Source: Thiomicrorhabdus sp965603495 (GTDB lineage: Bacteria > Pseudomonadota > Gammaproteobacteria > Thiomicrospirales > Thiomicrospiraceae). From it: DNA of 64,000 bases. Of the stretch, positions 25,900 through 34,093 are shown in pieces. Every line of letters begins with the position of its first letter. The stretch's first letter is position 1. The translations under genes and the position numbers were made by a program. A model generated the notes under the pieces. It was not told the origin of the DNA. It did not search any database and saw only the letters and a program-made list of their open reading frames with translations. The DNA lies in contig CBFDDF010000007.1 of NCBI GenBank assembly GCA_965603495.1, positions 62,001 through 126,000 of the forward strand, in the 5' to 3' direction.

Positions 25900-26544
25900 T
25901 TATAAATCGAAGCCTTTCTGAGCTTTGATGCCACTTTTATACGCGTGTTTTTCATCCTTAATTTCGGAGACGGTATCGGCCAATTCACGCAGTTCGGCAA
26001 TCGCCGAGCGCCCCGTGACGACTACGTGCTGCATTTCTGGCCGCTCACTCAGCGTGTTTAATACCAAATCTTTATCTAGGTAGTCGTAGCTAAGCAGATA
26101 GGTTAGCTCATCCAATATCACCAAATCAAAACTCGGGTCGGTCAGCATTTTTGTGGCCACTTCCCAACCGCGTTCCGAAGTAGCGATGTCGCCCGTGCGG
26201 TCTTGAGTGTCCCAGGTAAAGCCATCGCCTAACACGTGCCATTCACAGTTAGGTTGGGCGTTAAAAAAGGCTTCTTCACCTGTATCGGTGCGGCTTTTAA
26301 TAAATTGGCAAACCCCCACTTTTTGGCCATGACCTAAGGCGCGTGCCACCATGCCAAATGCCGAGGTTGACTTGCCTTTGCCATTACCGGTAATGACTAG
26401 AAGTAGGCCTTTTTGGTTGTCGGCTCGTGCAATAGCCGCATCAATTTGGGCTTTTTTGCGTTCCATGCGCACTTTGTGATAATGGTTTTTTCGTTCGTCA
26501 TCTGACATCTGTTGAATCATTTGTTTGCTGATCGTTTGCGTCAT
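25900..26544 (-). CDS. cobO: Corrinoid adenosyltransferase (CobA/CobO/BtuR type)
   Basis: Transfers the adenosyl group from ATP to Co(I) corrinoid. The P-loop is ITGNGKGKSTSAFGM, with VGVCQFIK, NCEWHVLGDGFTW and ILDELTYLLSYDYL typical of the CobA/BtuR family; it ends with the conserved KAQKGFDL. The frame is open to 26568, but AAAAGGACC correctly precedes the ATG at 26544 (214 residues), which still overlaps the upstream gene's stop by 4 bp. Acts in the cytoplasm, feeding CobQ and CbiB with adenosylated substrates. Confidence 0.95.
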   Translation of the reverse strand: MTQTISKQMIQQMSDDERKNHYHKVRMERKKAQIDAAIARADNQKGLLLVITGNGKGKSTSAFGMVARALGHGQKVGVCQFIKSRTDTGEEAFFNAQPNCEWHVLGDGFTWDTQDRTGDIATSERGWEVATKMLTDPSFDLVILDELTYLLSYDYLDKDLVLNTLSERPEMQHVVVTGRSAIAELRELADTVSEIKDEKHAYKSGIKAQKGFDL

Positions 26545-27392
26545 GGTGTTGGTCCTTTTAAGCGCCACATTGGGTTTTTGTGCAATTTATCCAGGCCTAG
26601 TAATAGGCTGGGGGCCGGCTGTAAAAAATCGTGACCGTCCAGTGTGACGATTGTTGTGTGTTTTGGCAAGTTCACTAGACGACAAGCGTTAGACAAGGTT
26701 TGCTCAAAAATAAAAACGGTGTCAGGCTGTGTTTTAGCGATCAGTTGTTCTAGGGAGTTGGCATTTTGCGTAATTGGTAAGTGGGTGATTCGTGGATTCT
26801 CTCCAACCACCTTGAAGCCCGCCTGGGTAAAAAGATCAGTGAGATAGCTTTTTTGACCAAAGGCGTAGGGTTGCCCTGAACAGGATGAGATCAATAAGAC
26901 ACGTTGGCCTTGAGCATTAATGGCCTTCGCTTGGCTACGCCAGTTGCGGGCAAAGTCATCAATCTTCACTTGCAAATCTGTGCGTCCTAAGGTTTGTAGA
27001 ATCAAACTGAGATTGCTTTCAATTTGTGACATGTTCTCAAAGCTGTCTAAGCGCAGAGCCTTGCCAATAAGGGGTTTAATCTCATCAAATAGTGCCTGTT
27101 TTGTCCAGTTTGAGGTAATCCATAGGTCAGCATTGAGTGATTCTATTATTAGTTTATCAGGGTCAAAAAGCCCGCCAGTATTCGCCACATTGAGTGCTTT
27201 ATCATAACGGCTGGCACCAACGATACAATCTTGCAAACCAAGATAATCCAGTTGATGAGTTATGTAGGGTGACTGACTGATAATACGTTGACAGCCATCC
27301 TGTGCAACCGCTTGCAATGGCACAAAGCAGAACAGGCCGAGCAGGCCGATTCGCGATAATGAATTTATACTATTAAAGATTAGCTGCTTCAT
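26541..27392 (-). CDS. BtuF-like cobalamin-binding periplasmic protein (copy 2)
   Basis: A 283-residue periplasmic binding protein with a signal peptide (hydrophobic FCFVPLQAVAQ, cleavage near residue 31). CQRIISQSPYITHQLDYLGLQDCIVGAS matches the N-terminal lobe of BtuF-like proteins, and LLISSCSGQPYAFGQKSYL the linker to the second lobe. It is only distantly similar to the other copy at 22.1 kb, so it may bind a different corrinoid. It overlaps the cobQ-bluB stop (ATGA) and the cobO start. No permease or ATPase gene (BtuC, BtuD) is nearby. Confidence 0.75.
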   Translation of the reverse strand: MKQLIFNSINSLSRIGLLGLFCFVPLQAVAQDGCQRIISQSPYITHQLDYLGLQDCIVGASRYDKALNVANTGGLFDPDKLIIESLNADLWITSNWTKQALFDEIKPLIGKALRLDSFENMSQIESNLSLILQTLGRTDLQVKIDDFARNWRSQAKAINAQGQRVLLISSCSGQPYAFGQKSYLTDLFTQAGFKVVGENPRITHLPITQNANSLEQLIAKTQPDTVFIFEQTLSNACRLVNLPKHTTIVTLDGHDFLQPAPSLLLGLDKLHKNPMWRLKGPTP

Positions 27393-29632
27393 AAATTGTT
27401 TTCCATTTCAGGGTTATCATTTTCGGATGCGTCGGTCTGCCCCCATTGATTAAAAAACACGACCTGTTCTTTTGGCAAGGGATGACGCCAATTTTCTTGT
27501 TCTAACATCGGTTTTTTATAAAATTCCGCGACATGACCCATGCATAGAATGGCAATGGGCTTACCACCATCGTGCCCACTGGGAATCTGTAGGCAATCGG
27601 CGACCTCTTGTGGGTCAAATAGTGATACCCAACCGACCCCAATACCTTCTGCTCGTGCTGCCAGAGACAAATTTTGAATGGCACACCCAGCGGAGGCGAG
27701 GTCCATTTCAGGTAGCGTTCGGCGGCCAAAAATATGTTGATCTCGTAGATCAGATAATGACACCACTAAGAGTTCTGCGCACTCCAACATACCTTCAACC
27801 TTAAGCGTCATAAACTCGTCTTCACGTTCATTTAAGGCTTTGGCGGTTAATACGCGCTCCTTCTCGACCATCGTATGCAGCGTTTGTTTAAGCACAGGAT
27901 CGGTAATGCGGATAAAACGCCACGGCTGCATCAGCCCAACACTCGGTGCATGGTGCGCTGCTGACAAGAGTCGATCAAACACCAGCGGATCAATTGGGGT
28001 GTTGATAAAGTGGCGCATATCCCGTCGTTGTTCAATAGCTTGGTAAACTGATTCGATTTGATGCGGTAAAAATGCATGTTGAGAAAGTTTGATAGCAACG
28101 CTGTCTAACGGTATTACTGAGGTTTCAGAGGCCTGTAGTATTTCAAAGAGCGACTCCATATCAAGATGTGATTCAAGCGTATCGGCTAAACGTTCTAGCT
28201 GAGTTTCTCTTATCTGATCGATATCGATTAGGGTTTCCGAACGCAGTCCCGCCCAGTTTAACAGGGCTTGCAGAGCAGGCGCTTGGTCAAACAGACCGTG
28301 TAAATAACTGACAAGCAGTTGATTGTCATCAGAGATGGCACCATCGGTTTGCCCATTGTCCAGATGGATAGCCGCCTGTGCGGGAAAGCCTGTGGTTTCA
28401 CCGGCGTGGATTTCATAACCGCCAACCGTCATGACGGTGTGTTTGTTGACGCCGTTAATGGCTAACTGTCCGCTAACGTTAGTGAGCGTTTTATGCGGTT
28501 TTAGAGTAGTTTCATAATCAAATAACCCCAGGCCGGCCTGTTTGGCGACTTGACCTTCGATACCGTCAGGGTCATAAATCCACTGACCCAGCATTTGCAG
28601 TCCACCGCAAATTCCAATGACTTTACCCCCATAACGCAGATGTTTTTGAATCGCTTGTTGCCAACCTTGGCTTTTTAACCACTGTAAATCACTAATGATG
28701 TTTTTACTGCCGGGCAAAATAATCAAGTCGGCATCGGGAATTAAAGCGGGGGTGGATTGCTGATGCTGGATGTATTGAAAATCAATTTCAGGGTGCAGCC
28801 TTAAAGGTTCAAAATCGGTGTGATTACTCATGTGAGGCAGTAGGGGAATAATCACCTTCAATTTTGGCCGCAAGTCGGCTTGCGATTCGGTCTTCTCGGA
28901 TTGAGATAGAGCGTCTTCAGCATCCAAATGCAATCCGTGCAGATAGGGTAATACCCCTAATACAGGCTTACCGGTTTTGGCTTCTAACCAGGTTAGACCC
29001 TCTTCAAGCAGTTTGATGTCGCCGCGAAAGCGATTGATCACAAAACCTTTAATGCGGGCTTGTTCTGAGTCTGACAGGCAAGCCAGTGTACCGATTATGT
29101 GTGCAAACACGCCGCCTTTATCAATGTCGGCAATCAGAATGACCGGGCAATCAATCTGTTCGGCAAAGCCCATATTGGCGATGTCATTTTCTCTTAAGTT
29201 GACTTCAGCAGGGCTGCCGGCACCTTCCACTAGAATGGTGTGGTATTGCTTAGATAGAACACCGAATGATTCTAATACGGCCTGATTGGCAAGGGGTTTG
29301 TATTGATGGTAGTCCATAGCGTTTAAATTACCCACGCTATGGCCTTGTAGAATAACTTGTGCGCCCGTATCACTGTTGGGTTTGAGTAATACTGGGTTCA
29401 TATGCACAGAAAGTGGCACTTTGGCAGCCATGGCTTGCAGGGCTTGCGCCCGTCCAATTTCACCACCATCGTCCGTCACGGCGCTGTTCAGCGCCATGTT
29501 TTGCGGTTTAAAAGGCGCCACCGAAAGGCCGCGCCGATAGAAAACCCGACACAATCCCGCCACCAAAGTACTTTTGCCTGCATCTGAGGTGCAGCCTTGA
29601 ACCATAAGGATTTGGGAGAATGTGTTTTTCAT
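27389..29632 (-). CDS. cobQ-bluB: Fused cobyric acid synthase - 5,6-dimethylbenzimidazole synthase (CobQ-BluB)
   Basis: A 747-residue fusion. Residues 1-490 are CobQ, which amidates adenosylcobyrinate a,c-diamide at four positions: P-loop-like QGCTSDAGKSTLVAGL (12-27), FKPQNMALNS, the glutamine amidotransferase Cys342 in GICGGLQMLG and His445 in SYLHGLFD. Residues about 525-735 are BluB, the flavin-destroying enzyme that makes dimethylbenzimidazole from FMN: RRDMRHFINTPIDP, APSVGLMQPWRFI and GVGWVSLF. Both halves appear full length and in one frame. The gene starts 3 bp after the btuB stop codon. It links corrin amidation and lower-ligand synthesis in one polypeptide. Confidence 0.93.
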   Translation of the reverse strand: MKNTFSQILMVQGCTSDAGKSTLVAGLCRVFYRRGLSVAPFKPQNMALNSAVTDDGGEIGRAQALQAMAAKVPLSVHMNPVLLKPNSDTGAQVILQGHSVGNLNAMDYHQYKPLANQAVLESFGVLSKQYHTILVEGAGSPAEVNLRENDIANMGFAEQIDCPVILIADIDKGGVFAHIIGTLACLSDSEQARIKGFVINRFRGDIKLLEEGLTWLEAKTGKPVLGVLPYLHGLHLDAEDALSQSEKTESQADLRPKLKVIIPLLPHMSNHTDFEPLRLHPEIDFQYIQHQQSTPALIPDADLIILPGSKNIISDLQWLKSQGWQQAIQKHLRYGGKVIGICGGLQMLGQWIYDPDGIEGQVAKQAGLGLFDYETTLKPHKTLTNVSGQLAINGVNKHTVMTVGGYEIHAGETTGFPAQAAIHLDNGQTDGAISDDNQLLVSYLHGLFDQAPALQALLNWAGLRSETLIDIDQIRETQLERLADTLESHLDMESLFEILQASETSVIPLDSVAIKLSQHAFLPHQIESVYQAIEQRRDMRHFINTPIDPLVFDRLLSAAHHAPSVGLMQPWRFIRITDPVLKQTLHTMVEKERVLTAKALNEREDEFMTLKVEGMLECAELLVVSLSDLRDQHIFGRRTLPEMDLASAGCAIQNLSLAARAEGIGVGWVSLFDPQEVADCLQIPSGHDGGKPIAILCMGHVAEFYKKPMLEQENWRHPLPKEQVVFFNQWGQTDASENDNPEMENNL

Positions 29633-29635
29633 GTT

Positions 29636-31477
29636 TTACAACTGTCCACGGATACCAATAAAGAACTGTCGGCCGCCGTTAGAATAGACGTAGTTAGCTG
29701 TAGTGCCCGTCGCCTTACGAACATTATCCGTGTACTCATCGTCCATTAGATTGATGACTTTCGCATAAACGCTCAGGTTTTTATTCACTGCATAGTCTGC
29801 TTTGATATCTGTTACAAAATACTCACCGAGTTGAACGCCAGCATTGTTATCAGATGAAAATTGTGTGCCGACATAACGAGTCTCTAAACCAATATGAGTT
29901 TTAGATAAACCATAGTAATCCAAGTTCAGACTAGCGGTATGTTCAGGTCTATATTTTAATGATTCACCATTTTCATTTCTTGCTGACAACCAAGAGACAT
30001 TTAATCCTAAGTCCGTATGGATAGCATCAATGGATTGTGTATAACTGGCTTCTATACCATCCGTAACGACTTCTTGTTCAGAATTTTTATAGTAATAAGG
30101 CGTCGGATAGGGCTGAGGGACGTATTCAATTAAGTCTTCGGTTTTATTGTAGAAGTAGGTTACTTCAAGCCCATATGCCCCCAAACTAATATCATAACTC
30201 TCGGTTTTTTCAGGCAGCAGTGCCACTGGATTGGGTTGAGCCAGCTGCGAAAGTAAAGGCGCATTGTATGCTGTGCCGTAGTTGGCACTCACAAATAAAT
30301 CAGCATTAATGTAATTTTTAATGCCTATTTTTCCCGTGACGACATTATCAAATTTATCAAATTCATCATAACGTAGTGATTCAGTTACAATTAAATCACG
30401 GTTAATATGGTTAGTATTGGTAATTGCAACGCCGTAGTTAGTGTAATCATTGGATAAACTATCGAATATTTTTCGATTGGTTAAAACGCTAACATTATCC
30501 GCGCCTCTATAGTCATATCCCAGCTGAGCACCCACTTCTCTAATATTGCCATTGTATGTACTGAAATAGGTCGGAAATTCACGATCAACTTGATTATCTC
30601 TGATAAATGCTCTTGTATTTATTGGACCCTTAGAATAGCTGTATTGAAGGCTTTTAATTACATTTTTATAGCTATTGGTAGCATTGTTATCATCTGGTGC
30701 GGGCAAATAAAGTGGTGAACCTGTTGTACCATCGAATTCATTATCCGCAGAAGAGGTTTTAATGAAAGTCTCAACTCTGTGATGTTGGGCCAAATTAATC
30801 CCAAATTTCAACGAAATATCCGTTTGCTTGAATCCATCATCTTCAAAATTTTCATGCGATGCATTCGCTTCTCTAACCGCTGAAAAGCCATCTGTATTTA
30901 AAGTTGAAAAATGAATAACGAAATCACCTTGTTCATTACTATCGCCTAAAGTCGTTGAGATTTTTCGAGTGTTATTTGAACCTATTTCTACATTGACCGA
31001 GGCTTGATGCCCGCCTTTTTTGGTAATGATATTAATTACTCCAGCAGTTGCATTAGCGCCCCAAACCCCTGATTGAGACCCTTTGATAATTTCTATACGT
31101 TCTACATTAGATAATTGGATGTTTTCAATTCTAGCCCCACCAAGGCCTGATGCATCGGTTAAATCTATGCCATCTTGCAGGATTAGAATATGGGCTTGCG
31201 TGTCACCGCGCATATAAATTGAAGTCGATTTCCCCAAACCGCCTGAGCCTTTAAGCATTATGCCAGGTACTGTTTTGAGAGCATCAGCCAGAGTTTGGTA
31301 TTGTTTCTCTTCAATTTCTTCTTGGGTGATGACGACAATATTGGAGGTAACAGAGTGCAAAGTTTGTTCGGTATTGTTCGCACTGACAATAACTTGATCT
31401 AAAGCGGTGTGTTCAGCATAAATTGGAGACGTTGATAAGGCCGCTAAAATAGCCGCAGAGAGTTTTGAAAGTTTCAT
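29636..31477 (-). CDS. btuB: TonB-dependent cobalamin receptor BtuB
   Basis: A 613-residue outer-membrane barrel for cobalamin uptake. It has a signal peptide ending near IYAEH, a TonB box DQVIVSA just after it, a plug domain (residues about 45-150, with LQDGIDL and GVINIITKKG), and a beta-barrel ending in an aromatic-rich terminal strand (FFIGIRGQL). GAAGGA precedes the start. Length and plug motifs match BtuB rather than siderophore receptors, and the cobalamin riboswitch directly upstream supports the assignment. It heads the operon that runs to 22131. Confidence 0.93.
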   Translation of the reverse strand: MKLSKLSAAILAALSTSPIYAEHTALDQVIVSANNTEQTLHSVTSNIVVITQEEIEEKQYQTLADALKTVPGIMLKGSGGLGKSTSIYMRGDTQAHILILQDGIDLTDASGLGGARIENIQLSNVERIEIIKGSQSGVWGANATAGVINIITKKGGHQASVNVEIGSNNTRKISTTLGDSNEQGDFVIHFSTLNTDGFSAVREANASHENFEDDGFKQTDISLKFGINLAQHHRVETFIKTSSADNEFDGTTGSPLYLPAPDDNNATNSYKNVIKSLQYSYSKGPINTRAFIRDNQVDREFPTYFSTYNGNIREVGAQLGYDYRGADNVSVLTNRKIFDSLSNDYTNYGVAITNTNHINRDLIVTESLRYDEFDKFDNVVTGKIGIKNYINADLFVSANYGTAYNAPLLSQLAQPNPVALLPEKTESYDISLGAYGLEVTYFYNKTEDLIEYVPQPYPTPYYYKNSEQEVVTDGIEASYTQSIDAIHTDLGLNVSWLSARNENGESLKYRPEHTASLNLDYYGLSKTHIGLETRYVGTQFSSDNNAGVQLGEYFVTDIKADYAVNKNLSVYAKVINLMDDEYTDNVRKATGTTANYVYSNGGRQFFIGIRGQL

Positions 31478-31630
31478 GATTTTCCTTCGTAATTAAGTAC
31501 ATTACAAAGGCAAGACGGGCTTGAAAGTACAGGTACGTCCAAGCAAAGATAAAATTTGAGATTTACCTTCCGTATTACCCACCGTAATCGGTTGCGAGTG
31601 GTGTTTCTGAGAAACACTGACTCAAACTTT

Positions 31631-31825
31631 TCAGGCCGGTATCCGGGCTTAAGAGCAATTCACAAACGCCTTCTCAGAACAAAGTTCCAATGGCTTTCTT
31701 GCTTGATTTTCTCTATCACCGTTGCGGGGGCAGCGTTGGATTTGAAAACATTAATAGTCTTCCTACCAAACTTCCCGTTTAACTTTGAACGCTTTTAAAA
31801 TGTCTAAAAGAGGCCAAAGCACCTG
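31631..31825 (-). promoter_or_regulatory. Cobalamin riboswitch upstream of btuB
   Basis: On the minus strand the conserved parts appear in order: GGTGCTTT near 31822, AACGGGAAG near 31780, the core GCTGCCCCCGCAACGG at 31719-31734, and the B12 box AAGCCCGGATACCGGCC at 31634-31650. These match the adenosylcobalamin riboswitch class. A stem around 31597-31624, right after the box, could be part of the expression platform. It should lower expression of btuB and the downstream operon when cobalamin is plentiful. Confidence 0.95.
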
Positions 31826-32177
31826 AAAGGAAGGGATTTTACGGAGTTGAATTGAAATGGCAAGATTTAAATGCAATAAAACTTAAAGTGACCAGGCCTG
31901 GTCATTTTAATTTTGATAGGTTTAGCACTCTGTAAATTCTTGAGCGCAGAGCCTAAAGTCATGATTGGTATAACTTCTAATTATGCTGGACGCGTGTCTA
32001 CCGAATTACACAAAGTTGGGCATTTTTTTCGATAGAAGGCTTTGTATTCAATCTTTTGATGAGGTGTATTCGATTGTGAAAGCATGTACTTTAGTACAGT
32101 GGGAATTGTTTTATCAAGTGTATATAATACGCGTAAATTACGAAAGACCAACACCTTAACATTCAGAGAATATTCAG
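31826..32177. other. Intergenic region between riboswitch and PEP-CTERM gene
   Basis: Divergent promoter region of about 350 bp. It should hold the btuB operon promoter on the minus strand, one dispersed palindrome, and a TATAAT at 32123-32128 that could be the -10 box of the PEP-CTERM gene. No convincing ORF. Confidence 0.6.
31891..31902. repeat. Dispersed palindrome, copy 9
   Basis: Exact ACCAGGCCTGGT within a 16-bp perfect palindrome (31889-31904), between the riboswitch and the PEP-CTERM gene. Confidence 0.95.
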
Positions 32178-32813
32178 ATGAATTTAAACAAATTATTGAT
32201 GGCTGGGGCGATGAGTATCGCTTTGTTGGTAACGCCACATGTTTACGCGGCTAATTTTGACACAATCTTTACAGCAGATAATAAAGTAACTAATTTTTCT
32301 TACTCTGTTGATGGCGTTTCAACCGTTGTTGATCTTGGCACGGTAGCTAATCTTGGAGATTGGACAAAAGCGAGTAACTTTTCTCTGAACATTGCGGATG
32401 GTTCAACCTATGAATTTGTGTGGGACATTGTAAATTACGGTTCAGTCAGTACCAGCAATCCAGTTGCTTTTTTGGGTCAGTTTTCACTAGATGGCAATCA
32501 GTCTCTAACGGATAATGTCAACTGGGAAGTTAAGTCTGCAGCAACTGGTAATGCGTGGACGCTAGCTTCTTTAAATACACAAGGCGGCACTAACGCATTC
32601 AGGGGCGGTAATAATATTTGGAACTCTAATGGTGCGCCTACTGCAATTAATTCTGGTGCCCAGTGGGTTTGGGATGGAGCATCTACTGGTGTTGCTGCGA
32701 TGTCATTTAAAGCAACCATTACTTCAGCGGTTCCTGAGCCAAGTACTTATGCATTAATGCTTGCGGGACTAGGGTTGGTTGGTTTTATGGCTCGTCGCCG
32801 TAAACAAGTCTAA
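32178..32813 (+). CDS. PEP-CTERM sorting-signal protein
   Basis: A 211-residue exported protein. It has a signal peptide (cleavage near HVYAAN) and a C-terminal PEP-CTERM signal: VPEPSTYALMLAGLGL, a hydrophobic helix, then ARRRK. Such proteins are processed by exosortase and delivered to the surface or exopolysaccharide matrix. The middle part is Asn/Ser/Thr/Ala-rich beta-type sequence of unknown function. No exosortase or polysaccharide genes are in this window, so the sorting machinery must be elsewhere. A terminator follows directly. Confidence 0.88.
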   Translation: MNLNKLLMAGAMSIALLVTPHVYAANFDTIFTADNKVTNFSYSVDGVSTVVDLGTVANLGDWTKASNFSLNIADGSTYEFVWDIVNYGSVSTSNPVAFLGQFSLDGNQSLTDNVNWEVKSAATGNAWTLASLNTQGGTNAFRGGNNIWNSNGAPTAINSGAQWVWDGASTGVAAMSFKATITSAVPEPSTYALMLAGLGLVGFMARRRKQV

Positions 32814-32833
32814 TTTTTACTAAGGTTAGAGTT

Positions 32834-32860
32834 AAAAAGGAGGCATTTGCCTCCTTTTTT
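32834..32860 (+). terminator. Rho-independent terminator after the PEP-CTERM gene
   Basis: GGAGGCA and TGCCTCC form the stem, with A runs before and T runs after; about 20 bp past the stop. It could act in both directions. Confidence 0.9.
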
Positions 32861-32916
32861 GGTTTTATAGTTTAACAATTCGTATTGAGTTAACTAACGT
32901 GTATTTGTTGTTTTTA

Positions 32917-33516
32917 TCAATCAACCAGTTCAATATCTAAACTATTGAGCAGTCTGTTGGCTGTGTAGCGGCTGAATTTTGTCTTGCTGATTTTGTTATT
33001 AAAAATATCGATATCATAATTTTCGGCCTCAGAAAAATCAGCCCCGCTCAGGTCGGTTTTACCAAAGAGACTATGTGCGAAGTCGGTAGATGTGAAAGTC
33101 GCTCTACAGAAGCTAGCCTCTCTGAAATCAACATCATGTGCCTTACATTCCTCAAGTACCATTTCATCCAGCGTAAGCCCCAAAAATGAAGAGTCATTGA
33201 GGATGCATTTATGGAATTTAAGGGGGATTGAAAATGTTAATCGGAGCCAGGCAGCGCGGCTCCAATCGACACCAATTATTTTACATTCATTAAACGTAAT
33301 ATTAGTGAAGTGACTTTGCGGTACTTTAATAACGCTTAGATTACATCGATTGAATGTGCAGTTTATAAATGTACATTTTCTGAAAATAGCCCCTGAAAAA
33401 TCACAATTTTCAAATTCGCAGTTTTCAAATTCAATATTGCATATTTCACGATTTGACTCAGCTAAGTTGCTAAATATTTTACCGTAATATTCTTTTTGAT
33501 GGTCCAGGGAAGTCAA
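32917..33516 (-). CDS. Pentapeptide-repeat protein
   Basis: A 199-residue protein built of A(D/N)LxX-type repeats (for example FENCEFENCDFSGAIFRKCTF, residues about 30-50, and TDFAHSLFGKTDLSGADF near 160), which fold as a right-handed beta helix. Some relatives (Qnr, McbG) protect DNA gyrase; most have unknown roles. The start is uncertain: an in-frame stop lies just upstream and the first usable codon is a TTG at 33516. A 13-codon ORF with a good Shine-Dalgarno starts at 33554 and its stop overlaps that TTG, so a frameshift or translational coupling is possible. A (CT)9 tract lies further upstream. Confidence 0.8.
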   Translation of the reverse strand: MTSLDHQKEYYGKIFSNLAESNREICNIEFENCEFENCDFSGAIFRKCTFINCTFNRCNLSVIKVPQSHFTNITFNECKIIGVDWSRAAWLRLTFSIPLKFHKCILNDSSFLGLTLDEMVLEECKAHDVDFREASFCRATFTSTDFAHSLFGKTDLSGADFSEAENYDIDIFNNKISKTKFSRYTANRLLNSLDIELVD

Positions 33517-33572
33517 ATTATCGTCTCATTGTTTGAATCTGAAATGGGTATCATGGAGTTTACCTTAAACAC

Positions 33573-33590
33573 AGAGAGAGAGAGAGAGAG
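33573..33590. repeat. (AG)9 dinucleotide microsatellite
   Basis: Nine uninterrupted AG units (CT on the minus strand) about 20 bp upstream of the ATG at 33554 and about 57 bp upstream of the pentapeptide-repeat gene. It could change length by slippage and so alter promoter or leader spacing. Confidence 0.9.
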
Positions 33591-33635
33591 GCGTTACGTA
33601 ATTCGAATGACTTTTATTTTAAGAAGGGCGCGTAA

Positions 33636-33983
33636 TTATTTTTTGGACTGCTTTGTAACAACAGATTTAGCTCTAAGCGCGGCTTCATAAGCACGATTTG
33701 CCCAAAGGCAAGCGGCTTGTGAATCCTCTAAAACTTCTTCGGGCGCTTGGTAATAAGACATTTTGATCACTTTACCGGCTCTGTGATATTCAAATGGGGT
33801 TAGGTCTTTCTCTGCAAAATATTCAACCGTGCTAGCATCCGTTTTAAGATACAAGGTTTCATCCGTGACGAGCCCAAACATCAGGCCGTCGTGATAGATT
33901 CCGTAACCCCCGAACATTCTGCGAGCCTGAACCGATCCGAAAGGTTCAAATACCTCTTTTAAATATTCTATAAATTCACTCAT
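33636..33983 (-). CDS. TfoX N-terminal domain protein
   Basis: A 115-residue protein with only the TfoX N-terminal domain: VQARRMFGGYGIYHDGLMFGLV, LYLKTD and a SYYQAPEEVLED segment. Full TfoX/Sxy activates competence genes with CRP, but stand-alone N-domain proteins are common and usually of unknown function. The frame is open to 34037; the ATG at 33983 gives the normal family N-terminus. Its C-terminal KSVVTKQSKK is basic. A role in competence is possible but not shown. Confidence 0.82.
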   Translation of the reverse strand: MSEFIEYLKEVFEPFGSVQARRMFGGYGIYHDGLMFGLVTDETLYLKTDASTVEYFAEKDLTPFEYHRAGKVIKMSYYQAPEEVLEDSQAACLWANRAYEAALRAKSVVTKQSKK

Positions 33984-34093
33984 GGTTATGTGCCTGCGTA
34001 AAATCCTAATGTAAAACCCTGATGCAAAACCCGGCATATTGGTGCTTGTTACGCTAAGGTGATTGTTCAGAAGAGGTTGGATTCGCTACCGAG

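Noticed and set aside
26588..26600. CCAGGCCTAG in the second BtuF-like gene and CCAGGCCTGT near 45260
   Set aside because: Each has one mismatch in the core; I did not count inexact cores because partial matches arise more easily by chance.
33496..33690. A plus-strand frame reading the (AG)9 tract as Glu-Arg repeats
   Set aside because: It lies opposite the pentapeptide and TfoX-N genes, and its Glu-Arg run comes only from the dinucleotide repeat.
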